Source: Planctomycetota bacterium (lineage in GTDB: Bacteria > Planctomycetota > B15-G4). Taken from it: a DNA stretch of 64,000 bases. This document shows, piece by piece, positions 15,893-25,058 of the stretch. Under the pieces are notes generated by a model that had not been told where the DNA came from, did not search any database, and worked only from the letters and a program-made list of their open reading frames with translations. Location of the stretch: NCBI GenBank assembly GCA_029245865.1, contig JAQWOM010000037.1, positions 29,655 through 93,654 of the forward strand, in the 5' to 3' direction. Position numbers and translations under genes: made by a program. The stretch's first letter is position 1. Each line of letters opens with the position of its first letter.

Positions 15893-16393
15893 ATGACCAC
15901 TCGCAGCCTCGCTGAAAGCATCAAGCCCCTCAAAGCGCGTCGTGAACGCACTCGTCCCAAGAAAACTCAACCGGGACGCTCTCTCCCTGCGCTGTTCGCT
16001 CGCGAACGCCTTGAGACGCGCATCCTTCCGTATCTGGAAACTCTCCGTGAGGCGATCCCCCTGCCGGCCCCCCATCGCCGCCTCTACGACGGAGCATGGG
16101 TGATCGGCCTCTCCGGAAACTTCCGGAATGGCACTTTCAAAGGACATGCCTACGAGCCACTGAGTCGCATCCAATTTCTGATCCGAATGGACTCCAAGAA
16201 CAGCGAATACTCTATTTCCTGCAGCAGCACCGTGTTTAACCACGACCTTCAGACCGACCGGGTTCATGGCCGGTTCAACGAGTCCACCCAGGCCGTCGAA
16301 GAGTTTGTGGAAGAGCAATGCCTGCAGTTCGCACGCAGCTTCCTGAATGCCTCTCCGCATTCCCTCCGCAAAGAGCTCGGGATAGATAACTGA
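15893..16393 (+). CDS. Hypothetical protein
   Basis: A 166-residue soluble protein I do not recognise. The first 40 residues are rich in Arg/Lys (RERTRPKKTQPGR). The rest has a regular globular composition with the segments RRLYDGAWVIGLSGNFRNGTF, RIQFLIRMDSKNSEYSISCS and VEEFVEEQCLQFARSFL, suggesting a beta sheet followed by a helix. No signal peptide or membrane segment is present. GGGAG lies eight bases before ATG 15893. The plus frame is preferred to the antisense frame of similar length because its codon use and residue pattern look protein-like. It stands alone between the sigma-factor promoter region and the pqi operon. Confidence 0.55.
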   Translation: MTTRSLAESIKPLKARRERTRPKKTQPGRSLPALFARERLETRILPYLETLREAIPLPAPHRRLYDGAWVIGLSGNFRNGTFKGHAYEPLSRIQFLIRMDSKNSEYSISCSSTVFNHDLQTDRVHGRFNESTQAVEEFVEEQCLQFARSFLNASPHSLRKELGIDN

Positions 16394-16484
16394 GTGCGAA
16401 AGTGGATCGCGGCATATGCCACAAAAAACACCCGCCGCTCACTCAAAGAACAACCTAGCTGTCGAACACTGATTCCTGTCTCCG

Positions 16485-16502
16485 GCTGGCTGCATCGCCA
16501 GC
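16485..16502. repeat. Short perfect hairpin upstream of the pqi operon
   Basis: GCTGGC (16485-16490) and GCCAGC (16497-16502) enclose TGCATC, within a wider imperfect CCGGCTG/CAGCCGG pairing (16482-16488 with 16513-16519). It could end transcription of the gene at 15893, but no T tract follows. Confidence 0.35.
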
Positions 16503-16620
16503 GCACGGTCTGCAGCCGGCCGGTACAGATTCAACAGGGCCTCAAGCCCTCTGCCTGGATCGCATGGAATCCGTGAAAATCTGACCAAAACTGCGAATCG
16601 GGCCCGTACCATCGCCCGGA

Positions 16621-17250
16621 ATGCCACTGAATCGACCAAGAGCAACGACGGTCACCGCCTGCCACGACTGCGACCAACTGAACACAACAGTCCAGTTGGC
16701 GCCTCGCGAGAAGTCTATCTGCTCCCGGTGCGGCAACATCCTCGACAGAGGCGGCAAAGAAGTGCTCGCCCGGACATTGGCCTACGCCCTCGCCAGTTTG
16801 GTCCTGCTCATTGTCGCGAACAGCTTTCCATTCATGGAGTTCAAGATTGCCGGCCGCGTGCAGGTCGCCCACCTTTACACGGGTGTCGAGCAACTCTACG
16901 CCGAAGGTTACTGGGAACTCGCCGCAATGGTTTTGTTTACGAGCATTGCGGCGCCCCTCGTGATGATCAGCGGCTTGCTGGCTCTCACCATTCCCATTTC
17001 CATGGGCAAGCGCTTTGACTGGATGATCCGTCTCGGAAAGATTGTCACGAAGCTGAGAGTCTGGAGCATGATGGAGGTTTTCCTGCTCGGCGTCATCGTC
17101 TCCGTCATGAAGCTATCAGCCATGGCAGAGATTATCTTTGGCCCGGGCCTTGTTGCTTTCGCGGCCCTCATCTTGACCTCTTCGGCATCCATCGCCGCAT
17201 TCAACCCGGTGCCCTTCTGGGAATACATGGACAAAGGGCGCAGTCCATGA
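16621..17250 (+). CDS. pqiA: PqiA-family membrane protein, first half-length copy
   Basis: A 209-residue inner-membrane protein. It has two zinc-ribbon CxxC pairs (Cys14/Cys17 and Cys34/Cys37) followed by four TM segments with the PqiA signatures VANSFPFMEFKI and WSMMEVFLLGVIVSVMKLSAMA. E. coli PqiA is about twice this length and contains two such units in one chain; here each unit is its own gene. Pqi systems link to MCE-domain proteins and move lipids between the membranes. The stop overlaps the next start by four bases (ATGA at 17247), marking an operon. Confidence 0.9.
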   Translation: MPLNRPRATTVTACHDCDQLNTTVQLAPREKSICSRCGNILDRGGKEVLARTLAYALASLVLLIVANSFPFMEFKIAGRVQVAHLYTGVEQLYAEGYWELAAMVLFTSIAAPLVMISGLLALTIPISMGKRFDWMIRLGKIVTKLRVWSMMEVFLLGVIVSVMKLSAMAEIIFGPGLVAFAALILTSSASIAAFNPVPFWEYMDKGRSP

Positions 17251-17870
17251 CCACCGCACGCTCACTTGGCCTGGCCCGATGCCATGACTGCGGGCTCGCG
17301 AGCCGAATGCCTTCTGCAACCAAAGGGACCAGCAGTTGCTGCCCGCGTTGTGGCTCCGCGCTGCATCTGCGGAAACCCAACTCACTCTCTCGCTCATGGG
17401 CGCTCGTGATCGCGGCCTACTTGCTCTACATCCCGGCAAATCTCTTGCCGGTTTCCACCATTGTTTACCTGGGCAACGGCGAACCAGACACCATCATGAG
17501 TGGCGTCATCATGCTTTTTCAGACTGGAGATGCTCCGATCGCACTGCTTCTGTTCTTCGCCAGCATTGCGGTTCCCATGCTCAAGCTCATCATTCTCACA
17601 TGGCTGCTGATCTCGGTTCACTTTCGTTCCAAATGGAAGCCACGTGACCGCACAGCGATGTACCGCCTGATCGAGCTCATCGGACGCTGGTCCATGCTCG
17701 ACATCTTTGTGATCTCGCTGCTCGTTGCCCTTGTGCAGTTGCAAGCGTTGGCGACAATTCATGCAGGCCCAGGAGCCATCGCATTTTGCTCCGTCGTCGT
17801 GCTGACGATGCTTGCCGCCGAATCATTCGACCCCCGCCTTATATGGGACGTCATGGAGGAAGAAGCATGA
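17247..17870 (+). CDS. pqiA: PqiA-family membrane protein, second half-length copy
   Basis: A 207-residue paralogue of the preceding protein: a zinc ribbon (Cys12/Cys15 and a CCPRC cluster at 31-35), then four TM segments with IPANLLPVSTIVYLG and WSMLDIFVISLLVALVQLQ. The phrases correspond to the C-terminal half of long PqiA proteins, whereas the upstream gene matches the N-terminal half in position. The ATGA overlap with the upstream gene and the ATGA overlap with the downstream pqiB (17867) show tight translational coupling. Confidence 0.9.
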   Translation: MTTARSLGLARCHDCGLASRMPSATKGTSSCCPRCGSALHLRKPNSLSRSWALVIAAYLLYIPANLLPVSTIVYLGNGEPDTIMSGVIMLFQTGDAPIALLLFFASIAVPMLKLIILTWLLISVHFRSKWKPRDRTAMYRLIELIGRWSMLDIFVISLLVALVQLQALATIHAGPGAIAFCSVVVLTMLAAESFDPRLIWDVMEEEA

Positions 17871-19612
17871 CCACTGAGTCTCCTGCCCAAGCGCATCCCG
17901 AAGCAGTCGTTCGGAAGCGCAAAGGTATTCAGACCGTCTGGATCGTTCCCATTGTGGCTGCCCTTGTGGGTGGCTGGCTGTGGTTCAAAGCCATGGAGGA
18001 CAAAGGGCCGACCATCACCATCACTTTCAAGACCGCGGAAGGCCTTGAAGCCGGCAAGACCAAGATCAAATACAAAGACCTCCAGGTGGGTCAGGTCAGC
18101 GACATCAGCCTCGATGCCAGTCTCCAGTACGTGGTCGTCAAGGCAGAACTAGACCCCGATGCAAAGGAGTACATGGTCGACCAGACCAGGTTCTGGGTGG
18201 TCAAGCCACGTATCGGTGCCGAGGGCATTAGCGGACTGTCGACCATTATCTCGGGCTCCTATATCGCCGCAGATATTTCTTCTGAAGGAGCGCCCACCAA
18301 GACATTTACAGGCCTTGAGGAACCGCCGAGTCGGCCAACCGACTCCAAGGGACTGCGCATCAAGCTACGAGCCGACAGCCTCAAGTCGATCAGCCAGGGC
18401 ACTCAGGTGACCCACCTCCAGATCAAGATGGGCGACGTGGACAGCTACAAGTATCTGGAGAAAGAAGAGCTGATTGAATTTGAGCTCTACATCGAACCCC
18501 AGTGGGCCGATCTCGTTCGAAAAAACACACGGTTCTGGAGCACGAGTGGGTTCGACGTCACGCTGTCAGCGGAGGGATTCGATCTTCATGTCGAGTCGCT
18601 CGAATCCATCCTCACTGGGGGCGTTGCGTTTGGCGCAACACCGGGCGAGCCCAAAGGCCCCCCGGCAGAGAACGGTGACATCTTCACGCTCTTGCCGTCA
18701 GAAGCTGCGTCAAAAGAAATCAACACAGACCCCCAGCGGACCATCGCTTACTTCCACGAATCTGTTCGTGGGCTCAAGGTCGGGTCTTCGGTCACCTTCC
18801 AGGGCATCGAGATCGGCAAAGTGCTGAGCGTGGAAGTCGAACTCGACGCGCCCCAGGCAAGCTTCCGTGTGCCAGTGATCATGGAGACCTATACGAGCCG
18901 CCTGGTCATGAAGGAAATAGACACAGAGAAACCCTTCAATGAGCGCCTCAAGATGATGGTTGACCAGGGCCTGCGAGCTCAATTGAGTCACGCGAATCTG
19001 ATCACAGGCGCGCGCGGAATCACCGTTGAGTTCCGCAAAAACAGCCCCGCAAAATTCTATGCTGACTCCAATGGATTACCGGAAATCCCAACGGTTCCAT
19101 CCACGGGCGAAGCGCTTAACGAGATGATCACGGAGTTGCCAGTGATCGTTAAAGACTTCGGGAAAGCTGTGAAGAGCGTCACCAGTGTTGTGGACTCGGC
19201 CGAAACAAAGAGCATCCTGGCTTCATTGCACTCGGCCGCAGATTCCTTGAAAACAGTGATGGACGAAGTCAGCGTCAATACGGATCCACTCCTCACTTCT
19301 GGGCGCAAGGCCCTCGGCGACTTGCAGGTGCTCCTCGACAATGTGAACAAGGTCGCTGACAACCTTGGCAAGAGCACGCCGCAACTCATGACCACGATTC
19401 AAGAGACAGCAAACGCAGCCAACACCATGCTGAAAAATGGCGACAAGAGCTTGGCGTCCATCACAGCAGGCCTGCCTCTTATCGAACAACAACTCGTCAA
19501 GGCTTTGCGAGAAATCGCCTCTGGAATGAGCGCGGTGAAAGACCTGGCCGACTACCTTGAACGGCACCCCGACGCCCTGATCATGGGCAAGCACAACTCC
19601 GGAGGACAGTGA
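17867..19612 (+). CDS. pqiB: PqiB-like MCE-domain protein
   Basis: A 581-residue periplasmic protein anchored by one N-terminal TM (about 24-44, TVWIVPIVAALVGGWLWF). Three MCE/MlaD repeats follow: ITITFKTAEGLEAGKTKIKY begins the first, a second starts near LRIKLRADSLKSISQGTQV, and a third near TIAYFHESVRGLKVGSSV. The C-terminal 150 residues are helical (LHSAADSLKTVMDEV...), as in PqiB, where they form the channel-like needle. Its role is transport of phospholipid between membranes. ATG 17867 is preferred to the longer frame, which would overlap the pqiA copy by 85 bp. AGGAAGAAGC lies upstream. Confidence 0.92.
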   Translation: MTTESPAQAHPEAVVRKRKGIQTVWIVPIVAALVGGWLWFKAMEDKGPTITITFKTAEGLEAGKTKIKYKDLQVGQVSDISLDASLQYVVVKAELDPDAKEYMVDQTRFWVVKPRIGAEGISGLSTIISGSYIAADISSEGAPTKTFTGLEEPPSRPTDSKGLRIKLRADSLKSISQGTQVTHLQIKMGDVDSYKYLEKEELIEFELYIEPQWADLVRKNTRFWSTSGFDVTLSAEGFDLHVESLESILTGGVAFGATPGEPKGPPAENGDIFTLLPSEAASKEINTDPQRTIAYFHESVRGLKVGSSVTFQGIEIGKVLSVEVELDAPQASFRVPVIMETYTSRLVMKEIDTEKPFNERLKMMVDQGLRAQLSHANLITGARGITVEFRKNSPAKFYADSNGLPEIPTVPSTGEALNEMITELPVIVKDFGKAVKSVTSVVDSAETKSILASLHSAADSLKTVMDEVSVNTDPLLTSGRKALGDLQVLLDNVNKVADNLGKSTPQLMTTIQETANAANTMLKNGDKSLASITAGLPLIEQQLVKALREIASGMSAVKDLADYLERHPDALIMGKHNSGGQ

Positions 19613-20265
19613 TGCAGCGTGACGCAGCGCCCCTTTCTCTCAGACTCTTCGCGAGCGCACTCTGTGTACTCTTGCCAAGCATGCTGCTCGCTGGATGCGG
19701 AAGCACTCCGAACAGCCGCTTCTATGTGCTGACGCCCACGGCCCCTGCGGCAATCGCCACCGGGTCCCCGAGCATGAGAGTGGGTCTCGAACCCGTCATG
19801 CTCCCTGATGCCTACAACCGACCTCAGATGCTCATGACGGTAGCGCCCAACCAGCGCATCTTGTGGGAGTTCGACCGTTGGGCCGGTTCGCTGGCCGACA
19901 ACATGACTCGTGTTGTCGGACTCGACCTTGAAGCTCGCCTGGGCCCCACCAGCGTCTATGCCCAACCGGGATTCCATATGCCAACCCTCGACTACACCGT
20001 TGGCGTCGAGATTTTGGAACTCGAAATGAGCCCAGACGGTCAGTGCACGATGACTGCGAGGTTTCACATCGCAGACAAACAGCGTCAATGGATTGCCTCT
20101 CACCAGGTCGACATCAACCCGACGAATCCTTCAAGCCACCCTTCCGGTCCAGCCGGAGTTGCGACCTCGATGAGCGCTGGCCTTGACACCATCAGCCAGT
20201 CCATTGCAGATGCCCTGACTCGAGCGAACGCATCCAAAGCCACTGCAGTCCGTCAAACTAAATGA
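19612..20265 (+). CDS. pqiC: PqiC-like lipoprotein (ABC-type transport auxiliary, DUF330)
   Basis: A 217-residue outer-membrane lipoprotein: the signal ends in LLAGC (Cys29). The family phrases are FYVLTP, VGLEPVMLPDAYNRPQMLM and LWEFDRWAGSLADNMTRVV. In E. coli PqiC interacts with PqiB and anchors the bridge to the outer membrane. ATG 19612 is chosen because GGAGG stands six bases before it; its first base overlaps the last base of the pqiB stop. It is the last gene of the pqiA-pqiA-pqiB-pqiC operon and converges with the secreted protein gene ending at 20295. Confidence 0.88.
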   Translation: MQRDAAPLSLRLFASALCVLLPSMLLAGCGSTPNSRFYVLTPTAPAAIATGSPSMRVGLEPVMLPDAYNRPQMLMTVAPNQRILWEFDRWAGSLADNMTRVVGLDLEARLGPTSVYAQPGFHMPTLDYTVGVEILELEMSPDGQCTMTARFHIADKQRQWIASHQVDINPTNPSSHPSGPAGVATSMSAGLDTISQSIADALTRANASKATAVRQTK

Positions 20266-20294
20266 CGTAATCGTCAGCGCACGAAGTCAGACGC

Positions 20295-21839
20295 CTAAGG
20301 TTGGTACTCACCTTCGCTCTGCCCTTTGTAGTCAAACACGTTCGACGAACCTTCGGGAAGCGCGAGGCCCGACTCGACGACACCGAGAACAAAATGGTCG
20401 TCACTGCTTTGCACGTAATCAAAGTACGGGAAAACGATGCTCACAAAGCTAGGCAAACCCAGCAGGAAAGCATCGTGATGAAATCCAAAACTGGCCGGCG
20501 CCCAAGTCGGTGGAACCAGCAGGTTCTCCTCAAGAGCTGACATCCACAGCTTTCCATCGGCGTCAAAGTGCAGGTCCGGGATATCCCCAGCCTCTCGCAT
20601 GAGGCCGTAATCGATTCCGATCGTGCCCGGATTTGCTGGAGAAAACTGCCCTCGGATGCTCGTGTATCCCCCCAGCGCCGGATCAGAAATCCCTGTGTAA
20701 CCGCCAGATAAAGCATCAAGGCCGTTCAGCGTGCATTGAACGGTGTCCCCAGAGATGGAGATGTGCATCTCCACGTCGTCCGCGTCGACGTTGATCTCAG
20801 CAAGAGGGAAGTAGGCACCGCTGAACACCGTGGACGACCCATCGTGAACGCTGACCCGTACCCGCCCCTCGTTGGCCTGACGCTGCATAAAGACCATCGA
20901 TTGGTCGCCGCCAGCCGTAGCGAAGTCGATGCCTTCGTCGGATGCGCGCACGATGGCTCCCACCCAGCTAGCCACCGGCATACCCTTGCGAACCTTCAGT
21001 AGAATTTCCTGGTCTGTGTAGGTCACATCGGGAAGTACCAGGCGTGAGTTCTCCGTAAGAGCCAGATGCCGACCGCTCAACACAGGATTTGGCAATGTCA
21101 CCGGGTTTCCCAGCTTCACCTCCAAGGGACCAAGCGTACCGTCAGAAAAAACCGCGGTGATGGAATGCGGGTTCTCCTCCGGGTGCGGTGGCGGACCGTC
21201 GCAGGGCCCTGTAGGAGAAGGCGGAAAGCTTGTGTTCGTGGGATTACCGCTGAGAAAGAAGTGCGCACGGTCGATACGAAAATTCTGTGAGCGCCCGCTG
21301 ATCTCAAAAGTGTGCAACCCTTCGCTCAGATTGAAGTGAGCCGTCTCCTTGGTGCCGTTCGAATATTCGAATCGTGAAACCCAGTTCCAGTTGTTCTGAC
21401 TGGAATAGGTTTTCACCCAGGTGCCACCATCCATACGAGTCCAGCAGTCATTCTCTTGCGTAGAGTCGGGATCGTTGTGGTGATTGTAAATGCGCATCTG
21501 GTAATCACCAGCTGTTGCGATGTTCAGCGTGTAGGTCAGAACTCCATGCCCGGGACTGTTGAATTGATTCCCACCAGCCCAGCGGAAATAAGAAGGCCCT
21601 CCGTATCCAGAGAACCCCGAAAACTGCGTCTCTTCGACCCAGCCCCCGGCAGGCGCCTGGTCTTCGATCTCGAGAACGAGCAGCCCGTCTTCTTCGCAAT
21701 ATTCAAATTGCGCATTGAGGTCACTCGCACTCATACCTCCGGCCAAGAACAGAGACAAAGCCCCGATCAGCGCACGCACTGCACAGAGGAAAGGTCGCGG
21801 CGAAATCAAAGAAACGTTCGACTGAAGCTTCGTGCTCAT
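20295..21839 (-). CDS. Secreted protein with carbohydrate-binding-like module
   Basis: About 514 residues with a long N-terminal signal region (hydrophobic FLCAVRALIGALSLFLAGG). An N-terminal module at about 45-190 has the pattern GGWVEETQFSGFSGYGGPSY, YTLNIATAGDYQMRIYN, RMDGGTWVKT and GLHTFEISGRSQNFRIDRAH. This resembles CBM6/CBM35-type or GH115 C-terminal modules. The remainder is beta-rich, with concanavalin-like phrases (VFMQRQANEGRVRVSVHDG, DVEMHISISGDTVQCTLNG). No catalytic domain is recognised. The start is uncertain: ATG 21839 gives the best signal peptide, but ATG 21854 and GTG 21872 are possible and none has a good ribosome site. Confidence 0.7.
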   Translation of the reverse strand: MSTKLQSNVSLISPRPFLCAVRALIGALSLFLAGGMSASDLNAQFEYCEEDGLLVLEIEDQAPAGGWVEETQFSGFSGYGGPSYFRWAGGNQFNSPGHGVLTYTLNIATAGDYQMRIYNHHNDPDSTQENDCWTRMDGGTWVKTYSSQNNWNWVSRFEYSNGTKETAHFNLSEGLHTFEISGRSQNFRIDRAHFFLSGNPTNTSFPPSPTGPCDGPPPHPEENPHSITAVFSDGTLGPLEVKLGNPVTLPNPVLSGRHLALTENSRLVLPDVTYTDQEILLKVRKGMPVASWVGAIVRASDEGIDFATAGGDQSMVFMQRQANEGRVRVSVHDGSSTVFSGAYFPLAEINVDADDVEMHISISGDTVQCTLNGLDALSGGYTGISDPALGGYTSIRGQFSPANPGTIGIDYGLMREAGDIPDLHFDADGKLWMSALEENLLVPPTWAPASFGFHHDAFLLGLPSFVSIVFPYFDYVQSSDDHFVLGVVESGLALPEGSSNVFDYKGQSEGEYQP

Positions 21840-22108
21840 CAAGAGGGTTCTCATGCGTGGTGTCCGCGTCACATCGGCTAGGACTTCATGTCAGACCCCG
21901 GACAATCGGGCCATCGACAAACTCCAACTCTTTTCAAATCTGCCTCAATGGAAAATAGCACTGCAGCCCCAAAATGGCGATGGCGAGGATCCCAGCGCGG
22001 GAGCCCGCCCCTGCTCCATTTCGACTTGTCTGCTCAGCCTCTATGATGCCCTGTTGGCAAACGCACCAAGCCGCAGGACACCGGCGCAAACTCAACGGAA
22101 ATCAGGCG
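21840..22108. other. Divergent intergenic region
   Basis: About 270 bp between two divergent genes for exported proteins. It should contain both promoters; I could not pick a convincing -35/-10 pair, and no gene is seen. Confidence 0.4.
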
Positions 22109-23773
22109 ATGACACGATCTACCCTTCGCAGCGTACTCACGGCCTTGGGCTGGCTCGCCTTCGCGACCGCCTGCGCCTCACCGGGACCGCTCGATTCTCC
22201 AGCGAAACGGTTCGAAGGCGTCAATGCCTGCCATCTGGCTGTGACCACCGACTCTCCCGAAGCACAGGCCTGGTTTGATCAAGGGATCACGCTGATGTAC
22301 GGCTTCAATCATGAAGAGGCCATTCGCAGCTTTGCAGAAGCGGTGCGCCTGGATCCCGATTGCACCATGGCCTATTGGGGGCTGGCTCACGCGAGCGGAA
22401 CCGACCTCAACAATGCCGGAATGAGCGACGGCGACAAGAAGCGCGCCTATGACGCGGCCATCGCCGCTGTACGGACTTCTGGAAACAAGCCCCCTCAAGA
22501 AGCTGCACTTGCCTATGCCATCGCAACGCGCTTTTCGTGGCCACCTCCCGCTGACCGCCGCGAACTCGATGAGAACTACGCGGCGTCCATGGCAGATGTC
22601 TACGCGAGATTCCCCGAGAATCCCGACATCGCAGCACTGTACGCAGAGTCACTCATGCTCTTGCAGCCGTGGGATTACTGGACTGCGGATGGCCAGCCCA
22701 AGGGGCGCATTTCGGATGCCGTCGCAACACTTGAGTCTGCACTCCGTGTAGACCCTCAACATGCAGGAGCCTCACACTTTCTGATTCACGCACTCGAGGC
22801 AGGCGACCCCGCGCGCGCCGAGGCAGCCGCCGACGAATTAGCAACTCGTGTCCCAGGCTCTGGACACCTGCTGCACATGCCATCACACATCTACGTGCAC
22901 ATCGGGCGCTATCCGGACTCATCCGATGCAAACCAGAGAGCAGTCGCCGCAGATGTCGAGTATCTCCAGAACACAGAGAACCCGGGCTTTTACCTTCTGT
23001 ACTACGCCCACAACCTGCACATGCTTGCCTACAGCGCCATGATGGAAGGCCGAGAAGAGCTGGCAAACGAAGCCGCTCAGCAACTCATACGAGATATGCC
23101 TGAGCAGTTCATCGAGAACAATGCGAGCTTCGTCGATGGACTCATGTCGACTCCACTCCATGTCGCGATTCGCTTTGGTCGCTGGCAAGAGATTCTTGAT
23201 GAACCGCAACCGCCGGCTTACAGGAAGCTCTCTCTGGCGCAGTGGCACTACGCTCGCGGAATAGCCCTGTCAGCCCTCGGACGCCCCGAGGCCGCGGCCA
23301 AAGAGTTGGCCGCGCTTGAACGCATCGCACCCACTGTCCCCAAAAACTGGAGAGCCGGCAGCAACCCGGCGAGCATGGTTCTGGAATTGTCTCAGTCCAT
23401 GCTTCGAGGTGAATTGCTCTGGCGAGAAGGCAAAACCAAAGAGGCCTTCGAGGTGCTGCGCGACGGCATCGCCAATGAAGACTCCATGGTCTACGATGAA
23501 CCCCCGGGCTGGATGCAGCCGGTTCGCCACGCCTATGGTGCGCTCTTGATGGCCGACAACCGGCTGCAGGAAGCCGAAGAGGTCTATCGCCTAGACCTCG
23601 AGCACAATCCCGGCAATGGTTGGTCACTTCTAGGACTCGAGCAGGCCTTGCGTGCCCAGGAACGGCACGTCGAAGCTCAGGCAATCGACAGCGCGCTGGC
23701 CGTGGCTTGGGCACGTGCTGACATCCAGGCCGAGTCCTCTTGCTACTGCGAGCCCAGCAACCCCAACAGCTGA
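22109..23773 (+). CDS. TPR-repeat lipoprotein
   Basis: A 554-residue exported protein with a lipobox FATAC (Cys22). Tetratricopeptide repeats are visible at about 55-110 (WFDQGITLMYGFNHEEAIRSF, AVRLDPDCTMAYWGLAHA) and again toward the C-terminus (ALLMADNRLQEAEEVYRLDLEHNPGNGWSLLGLEQAL). A conserved central phrase, HLLHMPSHIYVHIGRYPD, is typical of a widespread family of uncharacterised periplasmic TPR proteins; its His residues suggest a metal or ligand site, but that is speculation. ATG 22109 is preferred because it starts a normal signal peptide. A CAGG-like ribosome site precedes it. Monocistronic as far as can be seen. Confidence 0.82.
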   Translation: MTRSTLRSVLTALGWLAFATACASPGPLDSPAKRFEGVNACHLAVTTDSPEAQAWFDQGITLMYGFNHEEAIRSFAEAVRLDPDCTMAYWGLAHASGTDLNNAGMSDGDKKRAYDAAIAAVRTSGNKPPQEAALAYAIATRFSWPPPADRRELDENYAASMADVYARFPENPDIAALYAESLMLLQPWDYWTADGQPKGRISDAVATLESALRVDPQHAGASHFLIHALEAGDPARAEAAADELATRVPGSGHLLHMPSHIYVHIGRYPDSSDANQRAVAADVEYLQNTENPGFYLLYYAHNLHMLAYSAMMEGREELANEAAQQLIRDMPEQFIENNASFVDGLMSTPLHVAIRFGRWQEILDEPQPPAYRKLSLAQWHYARGIALSALGRPEAAAKELAALERIAPTVPKNWRAGSNPASMVLELSQSMLRGELLWREGKTKEAFEVLRDGIANEDSMVYDEPPGWMQPVRHAYGALLMADNRLQEAEEVYRLDLEHNPGNGWSLLGLEQALRAQERHVEAQAIDSALAVAWARADIQAESSCYCEPSNPNS

Positions 23774-23808
23774 TCCGTAAATCGCCACAAGCCTCGCAGC
23801 TCTTGGAG

Positions 23809-25026
23809 CTAGCTCCTCAAGAAGAGGCGCCGCAACATCTCGAGTGCGTATGTCACGCTCCGCATGCGGATGGCCTCACGCCCCCCGCGCCACTGCTCGC
23901 TCCGAACAAGAGTGTCGTCGGCAGTCGCTAATCCGAACACCACAGTCCCTACGGGTTGGTCTACCGAGCCCCCTTCCGGGCCAGCGATCCCCGTGATGGA
24001 AATCGCCACATCAGCTCCGGAATTGACCCGCTGGGCCTCCGCCATGGCCGCGGCAACCGGCTCACTGACCACGCCATGCTCGGCAATGAGCTGCTCAGGA
24101 ATACCGAGCCGCTGAACCTTCGCCTCGTCACTGTAAACCACCAGAGCCTCTCGGATTGCTGCGGAAGAGCCCGGAACAGAGGTCAGAGCGCCCGCCAGTA
24201 ATCCCCCTGTACACGACTCGGCGGTGCTCACAAGAAGCCCGCGTTCCAGAAGCTGCTTCACCACAACTTCTGCATGAGAGGCCTCGCCAGAGCTGAACAC
24301 GGCCTCCCCGAGGCGTTCTCGGGCTGCAAGGAAGGTGGCGAAAACGGCGTCTTCGTCGTCACCGCGCATGGTCACCGTGAGGACCCCCAACGAGGCTGTC
24401 ACCCCCACCACGCAATGGCTGCGCTCTCGCCTCATAAGTTCGCCCAGCACCTCAGCGACAGTCGATTCGCTCACACCGCTACACATCAACTTGCGGGCTG
24501 CGACTCCAGTTCCCCCGCCCAAAGAGTCCAGGAATGCAGACACCATGGGCCGCAACTCCAGGGGAACACCTGGAAAACACGCGACACGCAATTCCGGGTG
24601 GGCACCGACAACCCCACCTATTTCAAAGCCCGGAGCGGTGCCTCGAGCATTCTCAAGAACAGTTGCCCCCATAGGAAAAGAGGCTTGCCGCCGACTGCCC
24701 TCGGACAACTTCGCGTGAGGCCCCTGGGCCTGGCCCAAGTATTCAGAGAATTCGACCAGTTCGGTTTCGAAGGCGGCCGCAACCCCATCACGAGTGAGAT
24801 CATCCTGTGTAGGGCCAAGACCGCCGGTGATTAAGAGCAGTTCGCAATCTTCTGCTGCACGCTCAAGGGCTTGTCGAATGGCCTGCACATTGTCACCAAC
24901 ACATGCCGTACAAATCAGTTTGTGGCCACGCGAGGCAAGCTCTTGGGCAAGCCAGTGCTGGTTGGTGTCTAGAAGATCCCCTGCAAGTAGTTCGTCACCT
25001 ACTGAGAGAATGCCGACTCGCGTCAT
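23809..25026 (-). CDS. cinA: CinA-family protein (competence/damage-inducible, nicotinamide-nucleotide amidase)
   Basis: A 405-residue two-domain cytoplasmic protein. The N-terminal MoCF/MoaB-like domain (ILSVGDELLAGDLLDTN, LLITGGLGPTQDDLTRD) corresponds to the ADP-ribose pyrophosphatase-type part. The C-terminal PncC domain (VSTAESCTGGLLAGALTSVPGSS, ISITGIAGPEGGS) is the deamidase that converts NMN to nicotinate mononucleotide. Together they serve pyridine-nucleotide salvage. ATG 25026 with GAGGG upstream gives the normal N-terminus. It lies 32 bp after ychF on the same strand. Confidence 0.93.
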   Translation of the reverse strand: MTRVGILSVGDELLAGDLLDTNQHWLAQELASRGHKLICTACVGDNVQAIRQALERAAEDCELLLITGGLGPTQDDLTRDGVAAAFETELVEFSEYLGQAQGPHAKLSEGSRRQASFPMGATVLENARGTAPGFEIGGVVGAHPELRVACFPGVPLELRPMVSAFLDSLGGGTGVAARKLMCSGVSESTVAEVLGELMRRERSHCVVGVTASLGVLTVTMRGDDEDAVFATFLAARERLGEAVFSSGEASHAEVVVKQLLERGLLVSTAESCTGGLLAGALTSVPGSSAAIREALVVYSDEAKVQRLGIPEQLIAEHGVVSEPVAAAMAEAQRVNSGADVAISITGIAGPEGGSVDQPVGTVVFGLATADDTLVRSEQWRGGREAIRMRSVTYALEMLRRLFLRS

Positions 25027-25058
25027 GAGTGCCCTCGCATCCTCGTGCCCTCGCGGCA

